Shown here: one piece after another, positions 43,305 to 53,425 of the stretch
Layout of the letters: the number at the start of each line of letters is the position of its first letter
Position numbering within the stretch: position 1 is the first letter of the stretch
From: Prillingera fragicola
Lineage: Eukaryota > Basidiomycota > Tremellomycetes > Trichosporonales > Trichosporonaceae
Reading direction: 5' to 3'
Length of the DNA stretch: 64,000 nucleotides
Assembly: GCA_002335605.1 (NCBI GenBank)
Contig: BEDY01000007.1
Location: 496,001-560,000 of the forward strand
Translations under genes and position numbers: made by a program
Notes under the pieces: model-generated
Told to the model about the DNA's origin: nothing
The model's database searches: none
What the model saw: the letters and a program-made list of their open reading frames with translations, nothing else

Positions 43305-46300
43305 TTACTTTTCCATATAATCCCCTTCATCTGCACCCAACAACCATCCCACACCCTTCACCAGCCCCCTGCGCGCAATGCCACTGACACCCTCATCCCC
43401 ACTGCCCGCCTCCTCCCCGCCGCCAAACAAGTGCGCGACATGCCGGCGATCACTCTCCGTACTCCCCCTCGGACGGTCCAAGCTGCTGCGGGGCCGGTCG
43501 CCGCGCGGCGTAGCCGTTCGCTGCGGGTATGCCTGTGCGTCGCGCAGCTGGTTCGAGTCCACGCTGCGCTCGCTCCTGGCAGAGGACGAGCCGGGCGCGG
43601 CGGGGGAGGAGGTGAAGGAACGCAGGTTCCAGCCGCCAGCCGAGATGCCGTCAAGGGCAAGCTTGGCGGCGCGTGCTGCGCGACGTGAGCCGAGGACGCG
43701 GTCTTGCCCGTCCGCACCGTGGACGGCGAGCGCGGCGCCTGGGATACCAAAACCGCCGGGAAGAGACGGTAGGGCAAAGCCGGTGTGGGCGGCTTGGGCT
43801 GCCGCTTCGTCCTTCGGTGCATGGTACGCGAGAGCTTCGGGGTGCGCGGCGATCTTGTCCTCGACTGAGCGGTACAGAGGCATCAGGTGAGGGACCTCCT
43901 CGGCAGGGCAGAGAGTGACAGCGTGCGCGAGCAGCGCCATACGGCCTGCAAGGTCGGGATACTCGCTTTGGCGTCCAAGTGCAAGACATGAGCGCCACAC
44001 GACACCGCGCAATCGCTGGGCGCGAGCCGTCGTCGTCTCCTCAGTGCCGAGATCAGGCTCAGCGAGGCCAACCATCTCGTCAACACGCTCGCGGGCAACA
44101 GTCCAGTCCTCGTTCGCAACGGCTGCATCGCACAGCATGGCGAGCACCTCGGCGCGCGCGGCCTCGTCACCCTTGAAGCCCAGCTTGTCAGTGAGCTCGA
44201 GCACGATGGCAGTGTGCTTGTATGCGTCGTCGGAAGTCGACAAAACACGGCGGATAAGGTCGAGCTTGTTCCGCACGTGACGAATCTCGGCGGGTGAGAG
44301 TGTTGAAAGCGACTTGAAGGTCGTGAGGCGAGAAGTGGCCTGGATAAAGTCCTGCTCCACCCGGATCGCATCTGATTCAGGCGGAATAGAGAGTCTGGAC
44401 ATCAGCGTTCACCCATACACACAGACTTACACTTCGTAGGCCAGCTTCATATCACCAGTGTTGATGTTACCAGACTCGGCACGCATATACAGCTCATTCG
44501 AGGTCTGCAAGGCAACCTCCTCCAGAGTGTGCGGGGAGAAGTATCCCTCAGGCTCGAGCCGACGAATAACCTTGCGTGCGACTGGCAAGTTACCAGCCGA
44601 AAGCAAGCCGCCAAGGTAAATCTTCATCATCTCCTCCCTGCCAAGCATGCCGAATGCGCCGCGGAGTAGCGCGTCCTGGCCACCTTGGAGCTTAACCATG
44701 TCGTCCCAGAGCAACATCCAGGCGCGCTCATCCACGCCGCGTGTGCCGTTCCGGCGCACCATCTTCTCAGCAAGCGTAACTTGCTCGTCGTGGTCGCGCG
44801 CGGACTGCAGGAGTGTACGCAGGTAGACTGGCACGTCCCACCTCGCCAATATCTCGCCTGACTCGAGGTGCACGTCGAGAATGTCGAGGGCGCGGGAGAG
44901 CGACGCAAAGGGGAGGGGGAGGAAGAACATGAACAGGTCGCGAGGACTGTGCTGGCCGCTGCTCGAGGTTGTGGGGCGCACAAAGGCGGCAATAGAGTCA
45001 AGGGTCGTGGAAATGGCCTCGCGGTCATCCTCGGGGTCACTTCCGGTTGTGTCCCAGACAGGCAGGCATTCAAAGATGGCGGACATTGATGACCATGCTT
45101 CACGCTGGTCGCTACCGTACAGGCACGCCAGAGCAAGACGGGCGACGGTCATGTCGTCCTTGATGAGACGCTGCTGGGAGCGGAGAGTTGCCTTGGAGGC
45201 TTCAAAGCAGGGAAAGGCAAGGGCGAGAGAGAGATCGAGAATGGCGCCGTGGAGCATGCGCTCGACAAGCTGCGGATCCGCCTTGCCTGCGCGCTCGGCA
45301 CGGGACTCGAGCACATACAGATATGGTAAGACCAGACGGCGAATGTCGCCAACGATGCTTGATGGTGTAGAGTTGAAGAGGTATGCGCGCACGATGTCCG
45401 CGGGTTCGGCGAGACGCCAGGCTCCCAGAGACCATGCCTCCTGCTGATATGGAGTGAGATTCGCGTCGTAGATGAGGCGAGAAAGCAGCGAGAGATCTTC
45501 CCCTATAGCGTCGAGGCCGAGAACACCCAGCGACGCCGCATGCTGTACCCAAGCCAGCTGAGCGTCAAGCAGCCCGAGGTCGTCGAGGTTGAGCACACGC
45601 ACGCTGTACCACGCCGAGACCTGGTCTCCAGTTAGACGTCTATCTCTCGGTGCAGGGAGCATGTCGGCTTCCGAGGCGGTCATTGACGGGATCCCGAACT
45701 CGGGGATGAGATAGTCGAGGAATGCTGGCTTGATGGTCTCTTGTTTTCGTGGCCATGGTGCCTCTTGGCCGCTCTCGTCGCAACTCAACAAAAGTGCGAG
45801 CATGTTGTCGTCAGCCGGCGAGACCCATCCAGGGACCGTCTCGATGATGGATATACGGTGCGGCCAGAGAGCTTCGGAGTGTCGCTGGCAAATGGTACGA
45901 AGGGCTGACATGTTGGCCGAAGCGGCGAACGAGAACGCCGACAATGGCAGTGACTGGAGCGCAAACACTGCCGGATCTATTGGCGGTGTCAACGATTCAG
46001 GCTCGGGTGTGGCCTCGATGCGGCCCATCCCAGACTCGGACGAGTCGCTCTGGTTGGTCCATGGGTCGTCGAGGAGCGGCGGCGCGTCATCGTCATCATC
46101 ATTGTCAGCCCATGGGTCGTCGAGATCTAGCTCGTCCTCCTCGGCAGCCCGCACAGTCTTGCCGTTCGCCTGTGCAGGAAGAGCTCGCGGCGGGTAGAAG
46201 ATGTCGTACGTATCCAACCTGCGCTTGGCCTGCTGCAGGACAGCAAGACACCGCACGACAGCGCGCCGGCTCTCCTCCGTGCCCAGCACAGCCTTGACCT

Positions 46301-46676
46301 GTGCACTGACATCTGCACGGCTGTATCCCTCCCATCCGTCGCTCCCCTGCGGTGCTTCTTCCAAGCGCGAGCGCACGTCGTCCTTGAGCAGTTCTGTCTC
46401 CTCCTCGCCTGCTTCGAGCCCAAGCTCTACAACGCGACGCAGCGTGATTTGATCATAGAACTTGCAACTGAGCACAAGGTTCGCGCATGTTACCAACCGT
46501 GTGGCAATGGGGAGACCCTCAAGTGCAGATTGAACGGTGGAGAGGTCGAGCTGGTGTACCGGCAAGGACAGGAGTTGGGAGGGGGACAGGAGATGTGATG
46601 TTGAGGTTGAAGCAACGGGTGTGGCGTTGCCGGGGGTAGGAGCTACCGAGGGCTGAGCGCCTGGTTCAGCCTCCAT
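43305..46676 (-). CDS. SEC39: Sec39/NBAS-like protein of the Dsl1 (NRZ) tethering complex
   Basis: Exons 44431-46676 and 43305-44394 are joined across a 36-nt intron (GTAAGT...CTGAT, TCCAG), giving 1,111 aa. The protein is all-helical. The joined sequence reads KLAYEVLSIPPES, then EQDFIQATSRLTTFKSLS, which matches the characteristic C-terminal signature of the Sec39 domain; neither exon frame alone shows it. Other Sec39-like features are the ANLVLSCKFYDQITL start and GVLGLDAIGEDLSLLSRLIYDA. Sec39 is a subunit of the ER-resident Dsl1 complex, which captures COPI vesicles from the Golgi. The C-terminal about 150 residues after the signature are low-complexity. Confidence 0.88.
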
Positions 46677-47014
46677 GCTGTTCAAGTGGGGGTGAGCAGC
46701 TAGGAGAGGTAGAGTAGGATAGTGTTTGTGAAGACAGTGTTGGTCAAAGTGACCCGTTGTCGTCTTTCCACCACCATCATCGATGAACGCATCGACCCGT
46801 GTATTTATTCAATCCACCCACATAGTCTCATCCACCACCAACTCTGTCCACATCAACCTTGACGTTGAACTCTACATCATTCATACGGCCCACCGAACTC
46901 TGCCGTACACCCACAGCGTAACGCGACTAGGCAAGGAGCTTGATCTGTACAACCCAAGCTTCAAAGCGACACCCCTCCACACCACGATCTCTCACGCAGC
47001 ACCGATCCCTCACA
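46677..47014. promoter_or_regulatory. Divergent promoter between the Sec39-like gene and a Pro/Ala-rich gene
   Basis: This is 338 nt between divergent ATGs. It contains AC/CA-rich leader sequence at 46860-47010 typical of plus-strand 5' UTRs here. No specific element was recognised. Confidence 0.4.
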
Positions 47015-47848
47015 ATGTCCTCCCCCTTCAATCCCCTCGCAGCGCTTACCCCGGCGCTGGGCACCCCCTCCCTGCTCAACCCCACCGCCTCTCCAATGCC
47101 TGTGCACCCCTTTCTCATGTCCTCACCCGGCGGCGCCGCCCTGGGCCTCACCAACCGCGCAACAGGCTCACCAGTGACCAACCTCCTCCAACTCGCAACC
47201 CAGTCCGGCACACCGTGGGCAGGCGCAGTCTCCCTCCCGTCTGTCCCCGGGTTTACGCCTGCCAACTTTACAGGCCCAACAGGCGGGACTGGCACGCCGC
47301 AGATGCAGATGATGTCCGTGCCGCCGGTGCAGGGCGTGAGCGGCACTGCCGACTTGGATGAGGCATTGCGGGCGGTCCCCGACCTGGCGCGGCTGCTGGA
47401 ACGCGCCGAGGCCGTGCGTAACGAGCTCACCGCGCTCGAGAATGGCGTGTTTGCCGGTGGAGAAGGAGCGGAGCGTGCCGCGAACGGCTTGAGTCGTCTC
47501 GAAGTGCTCCAGCTTGATTGTAAGTGGCACCATCTCCGGCTGTGACTGACGGATCAAGACGCCCAGAGCCTCCTCACGCTCATCTCCCTCTCAAACGCCT
47601 ACCTCATTGGAGCCCTTCCCGTGCCCCTCTCCGTCGCCTCGAACGCTCCAGCACCACCCGCGGCTGCACCAGCATTAGCAGGCGACGGAACAAACGGCGC
47701 CAATCCTGCCCCACCACCTGTCCTCCCCACCCCCGCAGAGCTCGCGGCCTGGACAGAGTCCCGTGCCCAGACGCAGTTCGCGCGCCGAGAGGCCGTCAGG
47801 GGGGCTTCGAAGGCTGTCGTGGATGTTCTCAAGGGAAGTCGCGCATAA
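47015..47848 (+). CDS. Pro/Ala-rich hypothetical protein (264 aa)
   Basis: Exons 47015-47519 and 47559-47848 flank a 39-nt intron (GTAAGT, CTGAC, TCAAG). The N-terminal 100 residues are Pro/Ala/Thr-rich (SPFNPLAALTPALG, MPVHPFLMSSPGG). Two predicted helices surround the splice junction: DLARLLERAEAVRNELTALENG and YAQSLLTLISLSNAYLIGALP. A Pro/Ala linker (PAPPAAAPAL) leads to a final helix, AWTESRAQTQFARREAVRGASKAVVDVLKG. It could be a small helical scaffold or mediator-like subunit, but no family was recognised. Confidence 0.7.
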
Positions 47849-47970
47849 GGCATTGCAACCGTCATTCTCATACCCTGCACAATATACCAACTCTCGACTA
47901 GAGCTCATGCAACCTCTGTATCACATGGTACAATCACATACATTTTAATGCTAACAATGCTGACTTGAGT

Positions 47971-47998
47971 GGCTTGACTTGGCTTGACTTGGCTTGAA
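47971..47998 (+). repeat. Short tandem repeat GGCTTGACTT
   Basis: A 10-bp unit is repeated about 2.8 times in the convergent gap between the Pro/Ala-rich gene and the RNF216-like gene. It may lie in overlapping 3' UTRs. Confidence 0.85.
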
Positions 47999-48064
47999 TC
48001 GGGGCTTACAATCTAAACACACGTGGTTTCCTTGCCCCCTCTGAACATGACATGAACACGCTCA

Positions 48065-50783
48065 CTATTGCCGGTGAGGACGGCGTCGGACGGCCTGCAT
48101 CTGCATCTGCATAGCCCCCCCTCTCCCGGCCTGCGCGTACGGCGGTGGCGCTCCGGCAAGCGGTGCTGGTCCACCGCGAACAGGCTGGGGTACGGGCAGT
48201 CCAGGCCGGGGGACGGCGTTGAGCGCGAATGCCGGGAGGTTGAGACCAAAGTCGAATGGGTTCCCTCGGCCGGCATCCCTGATGCGTTGTTCGAGCCCTG
48301 CAAGGCGCTGCTGCAGCTGCTGCTGTTCGAGGCCAACCATGCGCTGTTGCTGGAGCTGTTGCTGGAGCTGCTGTTGGAGCAAGAGCTGGTCAAGTTCGCC
48401 GGGGGCGGGGGGCCAAAAGATGAGTGGGGCTGGAGCGGGCGCTGGAGCGGGCGCTGGAGCGGGAGCTGGAGCGGGCGCTGGAGCGGGAGCTTGAGCAGCG
48501 TTGGGAATGTCGAACGCGAGGTCCGCGTCATTGAGGTTCACGCCAGCTTCCTCTGCGTCGGCGAAGGCGCGTTGGCGAGCCGCGTCGTGCGCTTGGCGGA
48601 TGAGGTCCGCGTCGGTCGACTTCTGGTTGTAATCCCAGAGAGGACACTTGGACTTGACTTTTGGAACGTTGTAGTTCGCTGGATTCTGATCAAAGTGCGC
48701 GTAGCCCTCGGGAATCTCCTTTTGGCAGACGTAGCAGCTCGGGGTGTGGCATGACTGGCACATCATCTTGTTGCAGCCATGTTCCTTGACGTAGGGTTTG
48801 GCGCACTTGGGGCACTTGCGCATGAGTGCATTAGACATTGCTTCCTCGACAGCGTGGCGCTTGTCGAGTTTCAGGTCGGCTGCAACTTCTTCGCAGCGCT
48901 TCGGAATGTGGTCGGGTCGCTTGCATTTGCGGCACGTAACCTTCATGCACTCGTTGTTCTGGCAGCGCAGGAGCTTTTCGTCCGGGCTTTCGATGATCAC
49001 GGCAAACGGGCAGAAGGGACAGCTTTCGAGGCCCTCGATCTCGGCCAGCTCCAGGTCCTTACTCTGCTTGAGACGGTGGTAGAGAGACATTGTCTTTTCA
49101 GACAGCACCACCGCAAGAGTCTGCTCCGAGAACAGCGCTGGGCAGCCCGACTGGTCCATGCAGTTGATTGTGGTCACCTGCTCACCGAGCTTGGACTCGG
49201 CAAGCGCCTTGACGCAGTCGCGGCAGAAGAGATGACCCTCGGGGCACGCGACCATCTCGGACTTGATGTCAGCTGCAGTCTCGCTTTTTGTCACTCACGA
49301 CAGCATCCAGGTCAAAGCAGCAGCCACACTCCATTCCGTTGCCTGCTGCAATAGCCTTCTCCTTCTTTCGCATCTTTGCCGCCTCCTCTGCTTCGAGCCT
49401 GCGCTTTGCCGCAAGATCAGCCTGCTCTTGCTCGAGGACCAGAACTAGGCAGTTAGCAAAACCCTCCAAACAAGACACACTAATCATGCGACGCAGAAAA
49501 GCCCGTTCACGGACAATCTCTGAGAAGCCAGAGTGTTGATCCCCGTCTTCTGACGGCTGGTCCTCGGCTGGTTCCTCGCGCCCTTTGCCCTTGCTTTGTC
49601 GTCCCTTCTTGAGCTCATTGTAAGGTTTGTTCTGCATGTTGGTTTGGCGATGAAGAATCAAGTACGTGGGTACGAGCAGATACTGGCCCTCGCTGGTGTA
49701 AGTCGAGCGGATGCTTGCTGTCAGCACACGAACCGGCGAGGACACTCACTGTGACATTGGGATCCTGTTGAAGAGCGTGGACAGCATTTCTTCTGAAAGA
49801 GCCCTGTATGTATACCCACTGCGGAGCTCGCGTCGGTAGTTGGGGTCCTTGTAGTCGCCTTCCTCCTTCTTCGGCTCGACAGGTGCAGCACCTGGTTTGA
49901 TAGCCTTTGGATAGTCATCCATTTCGAACACGGAGTTGACAAGGTGATCAATCGCGTCTTGGCCTGGAACGTTGCTTTCGCTGCTGAGCTCAGTGATGAT
50001 GCGGTCAAGTTGAGTCTTGCACCAAGCAGGACAGATATCGGGGATGATTTCCTGCACGACAGGAACGAGGTAGTCTGCCTTTGGCAAGATGGGCCTGGTG
50101 CTCGCCGGCTCAGAAGGCCCTGGGCCTGCGTTCGAAGGACCGGCCACAGCATTGGAAGGACCAGCAGCAGGGGGACTGAGATAATCCTCAACGACCACAG
50201 CCGCTGTGCGTTGCTTCACACGAGCACGTTTGTGTGGGCTAGCCGATGTGGACGCTTGACCGCGCTTGCGAGAAGGCCCGGGTTCGGGGCGCTCCTCATC
50301 AGAGGAAAGCTCGATGGGTGCGTCACGGTTGTCTGAGGTCTTTCGCCAATGGGCTGGTGCTTCTTCGAGAGCAACGATGTCGCCGTCGTCACTGTCGCTG
50401 TTGACGAGTATAGCGTTGGTTCTGTGGTTGAGGGCTCTACGGTTGGCGCTACGGTCCATGGCGTTGATACGGTGCTGAATGTGTATCCGGAGCTGGCGTT
50501 CCTCGTTCTCAAGGCGTCTCTGCCGGACTGGCACTGCAAAGTCACTCTCAGCATCGCTATCAATGGCCACGCGTTGGGCGCCTGGTCGCGGTGGTGGCAA
50601 TTCGGGGATGAACTCGTCGTCACTTTCGTCGTCGTTGTCGCGCATGTCCGACCAGTCAAAGGAGGCAATCCCTCCTTCGACCGAGCTTTGTCGATGAGAA
50701 TAATGATAACGGTCGCCAGAGTCTGAGTCGCTGTCTTCAAAGAGCTCGTCCTCGGTGTCGGTGCCGTAGTAGAGCGCTTTCAT
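48065..50783 (-). CDS. RNF216/TRIAD3-like RBR E3 ubiquitin ligase
   Basis: Four exons, 49750-50783, 49481-49713, 49299-49444 and 48065-49261 (introns 36, 36 and 37 nt), give 869 aa. The N-terminus is acidic (DTEDELFEDSDSDSGD) with a Ser/Asp-rich, likely disordered region and a KRARVKQR basic patch. A conserved RNF216-like segment precedes the coiled linker: PVVQEIIPDICPAW...LDRIITELS. The RBR starts at GMECGCCFD (near residue 458), continues as CPEGHLFCRDCV, then the IBR CPFCPF...CRKCKRPDHIPKRC, then RING2 CPKCAKPYVKEHGCNKMMCQSC, whose catalytic Cys is the one in GCNKM, then SCYVCQKEI-GYAHFD. The C-terminal tail has an Ala-Pro dipeptide run, a Gln/Leu coiled stretch and a Gly/Pro/Arg-rich end. 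RNF216 makes K63-linked chains in animals. It is divergent from the proteasome alpha-5 gene. Confidence 0.9.
48430..48496 (-). repeat. Minisatellite encoding an Ala-Pro run
   Basis: A 12-bp GGAGCGGGCGCT-like unit is repeated about five times with minor substitutions inside the RNF216-like gene. It encodes roughly 12 Ala-Pro dipeptides and is likely length-polymorphic between strains. Confidence 0.85.
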
Positions 50784-50898
50784 GGTGATGAGACTAAGAG
50801 AAAGAGTGTGTGAGTCCCCCGAGAACAATAAGAAGCACTCTGACCGTCTACTCACACTCGAGTGTGCAATGTCTGTTTTGCCGGTGCTGGGTGATGTT

Positions 50899-50918
50899 CC
50901 CACTACCGCGGTAGTGGG
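50899..50918. promoter_or_regulatory. Perfect 20-bp palindrome in the divergent promoter
   Basis: The half-site CCCACTACCG is followed directly by its exact reverse complement, with a CCGCGG centre. It lies 116 nt upstream of the RNF216-like ATG. It could be a dimeric transcription-factor site or a cruciform. Confidence 0.6.
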
Positions 50919-51004
50919 AGGCGGTATTTGTTGTGGTGGCGTCGTCTGCGTTGCCACCGTGTGCTGTGTTGTGAACGCGGTCTGGGTATAAAGAAAGTGG
51001 GACA

Positions 51005-51013
51005 GGTGGCAAA
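51005..51013 (+). promoter_or_regulatory. PACE-like element (GGTGGCAAA)
   Basis: This is an exact match to the proteasome-associated control element bound by Rpn4 in Saccharomyces. It lies 446 nt upstream of the proteasome alpha-5 start and 222 nt upstream of the divergent RBR ligase start. Conservation of the Rpn4/PACE circuit in basidiomycetes is not assumed. Confidence 0.5.
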
Positions 51014-51458
51014 GGAGCGCTGGGAGCTGCCCTCTAGGCCACCTACAAGGTGTCTATGGCAGTGTGCAGTGCGTCGTAGACCAAAGGAAAGAGCAGTGAG
51101 TGTTGGAGAGAATGAGCCCACCATACCATGAACATACCAACCAGCCAGGAACACGGGCAGCTGGGAATCCAGGCACCACCACCCCATTCACGTGCATTAC
51201 GCGTGGCTCTCGCTTCTGGTTACGTAACACGCTCTCTTCTGACGCTTGCGCGGACCAGGACGCGGTGCCAACTCGTCAGTGTCGTCGTTGTTACTGTCCA
51301 CAAGTTCCATATCAAACAAAGCACAGTCGCCAACGACATCAATCCTCTTCTCACAGCGTCTCCTCGACCACTAGACAGGAAAGCACTCTCCGGCAAACTC
51401 CAAGCCGAGCGTTCCTCATCTCTTTTCCGACTTTACTCCCCCTTCCATCCACCGCATC

Positions 51459-52470
51459 ATGTTCCTCACTCGGTGTGTATTGGTTCACCCTCCAGCGCCT
51501 AGGGCAAGCCACACTGGATCCATGCGCTTACACTCTGCAGCTCCGAGTACGACCGTGGTGTCAACACCTTTTCGCCCGAGGTGAGTAGCTCTTTCTTGCC
51601 TTGTTGTGCTTGCAGCTAACCTTAGCAGGGCCGTCTCTTCCAGGGTACGCACCTCGCAACCCGTCACTGACCACTGCTAACCTCTCTCCAGTCGAGTACG
51701 CCATGGAGGCCATCAAGGTGAGCCCAAGGTCATGTGAACTCTGCTAACAATGCAGCTCGGCTCCACAACCGTCGGCATCACGACCCCTCACGGCACCGTC
51801 CTGGGTGTTGAGAAGCGCGTCCAGTCCCCGCTGCTCGAGTCATCGTCCATTGAGAAGATTATGGAGATTGACAGGCATATCGGCTGCGCCATGTCCGGTC
51901 TCACTGCCGACGCACGCACCATGGTCGACCACGCGCGTGTTACGAGTCAAATGCACGCTTTCACTTATGACGAGTCGATGAGCGTCGAGAGCTGCACCCA
52001 GGCGGTGTGCGATCTTGCGCTGCGTTTCGGCGAGAGTGTGGACGATGACGATGCGCTCATGGTGAGTACGAGACCCCACGTTGCGAGCTGCTCCTCTTTC
52101 CTCTGCAGCGCTGACACAACAGTCGCGCCCCTTTGGCGTCGCCCTCCTGATCGCGGGCATTGACGAGAAGGGACCCCAGCTGTACCACACCGACCCCTCT
52201 GGCACGTTTGTGCGCTACGAGGCCAAGGCGATTGGCTCGGGTTCCGACGCGGCCCAGCAGTCGCTGCAGGACGCATACCACAAGAGCATGACGCTGGCAG
52301 AAGCCCACACGCTCGCGCTGAAGGTGCTCAAGCAGGTCATGGAGGAGAAGCTCGACGAGAACAATGTCCAGCTCGCCCAGGTTACGCCTGAGGGTGGCTA
52401 TGAGATTTTGGGGGAGGCGGCGCTCAAGACTGCCATTGAGAGTATTCCTGCTGATGCTGTTGTGGCATGA
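51459..52470 (+). CDS. PUP2: 20S proteasome subunit alpha type-5
   Basis: Six exons: 51459-51472 (14 nt), 51541-51580, a 16-nt exon 51629-51644, 51692-51717, 51756-52061 and 52123-52470. The introns are 68, 48, 47, 38 and 61 nt. The 249-aa product starts [20 protein letters not shown] and continues [20 protein letters not shown], the proteasome alpha signature. It then has the alpha-5 stretch [26 protein letters not shown], the acidic GESVDDDD loop, and [13 protein letters not shown] followed by [13 protein letters not shown]. It forms part of the heptameric alpha ring gating the core particle. The gene is fragmented into tiny 5' exons, three of the first four being 26 nt or less. It shares its promoter with a ubiquitin ligase. 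Confidence 0.96.
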
Positions 52471-52741
52471 GTGCGAGCATGGCGAGCATGAGCGCAAGCG
52501 CGAGTGAGCTAGGACAAGAGGATATGTAGAGTGCTGGTAGACTTTATGGCAACAGTAGCAGCAGCGCGGCGAGTCTAGCTGCCTAGTGGTCGATGCGGCC
52601 TCGCCAGAAGTGCAGTTTATATTGACATGACCAAGTGATATGCTACGCAGGGCTATACAGTACGTGTCCCCGCTCTCTTCCTTCTCACCAAAGCCTCATG
52701 CCAAAGACCATGACTTCGTCGTCAGGCCAGCCCAAGCTGGC

Positions 52742-53425
52742 TTAGGCAGGCTTGATAAAAGGCCTAAAAACCTTGACCCCCGCCCAAGTCCACCCAGCCG
52801 CCCGATCCCAAACCCCACCCATCCCCTCCCTCTTCTGCTTCTCCGTAGGGACCTCCATTCCCTTCGGGTCCGCCAGCTCGAGCATAATCCCCACCTCCAC
52901 CACCTCGCCGTCATCAACGAGCCGAACACGCGACCACTCAAGCCACACGCCGACCCACGCGCCCGCGCCTTTCCGGGAGGGTTCACCGAGGCAGCGCACG
53001 ATTTCGCGCCCGGTGGTGTCGCGGGTGACGGTGAGGGTATCGCGGGGGAGGCGGAGTTCGGCCTCCCCCGGCTTGCGTGGGGGGAGGACGAGGTCGTCTG
53101 CAAAGTCGAGTGTGAGGGGGGGTGGGGGTGCGTATGGGGAGGGTGTATCGCGCGGGTTGGCCGGGTTGGGTGGGGGTGCGTTTTGGATGTCGATGGCGTC
53201 GAGGGACCATGTTGAGTTTGGTGAGGCTGGGCTGGGGTTGGGGACAAAGCAGAGGGAGAGGGAGAGGGTGGGGTAGTTGTGATACTGTGCGTCGGGGTAG
53301 GGTTTTATTTCTGGTTTTGGCGGGGTGGAGAGGGAGTAGAGCTTGGCGAGTGTTTCTGGGATGGTCGGTGAGGTCGGTGGTTGGCTTAGGAGGGCGTGGA
53401 GGGAGGATAGAGGAAGGGCCGGCAT
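52742..53425 (-). CDS. Hypothetical protein (227 aa), possibly tremellomycete-conserved
   Basis: This is a single-exon frame with the ATG at 53425. The start is helical (MPALPLSSLHALLSQ, then PETLAKLYSLSTPP). The middle has beta-strand-like stretches: YPTLSLSLCFVPN, PLTLDFADDLVLPP, RDTLTVTRDTTGREIVRCLGEP. A WVGVWLEWSRVRLVDDGEVVEVGIMLEL block follows, and the end is GWTWAGVKVFRPFIKPA. The alternating strand pattern suggests a small beta-rich globular fold of unknown function. Antisense frames are open because of GC skew, but this strand has the protein-like composition. Confidence 0.65.
   Translation of the reverse strand: MPALPLSSLHALLSQPPTSPTIPETLAKLYSLSTPPKPEIKPYPDAQYHNYPTLSLSLCFVPNPSPASPNSTWSLDAIDIQNAPPPNPANPRDTPSPYAPPPPLTLDFADDLVLPPRKPGEAELRLPRDTLTVTRDTTGREIVRCLGEPSRKGAGAWVGVWLEWSRVRLVDDGEVVEVGIMLELADPKGMEVPTEKQKREGMGGVWDRAAGWTWAGVKVFRPFIKPA

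Larger units (their letters stand above)
50784..51458. promoter_or_regulatory. Divergent promoter of the RNF216-like ligase and proteasome alpha-5 genes
   Basis: This is 675 nt between two divergent ATGs. It carries a perfect 20-bp palindrome (50899-50918) and an exact GGTGGCAAA (51005-51013). A short (CAAA)-like leader with CTCC tracts precedes the PUP2 ATG. Some 5' UTR introns are possible. Confidence 0.6.

Noticed and set aside
43549..43562. A GGTTCGAGTCC string resembling a tRNA T-arm
   Set aside because: It lies in the coding exon of the Sec39-like gene, and no cloverleaf, D-arm or acceptor stem could be formed around it.
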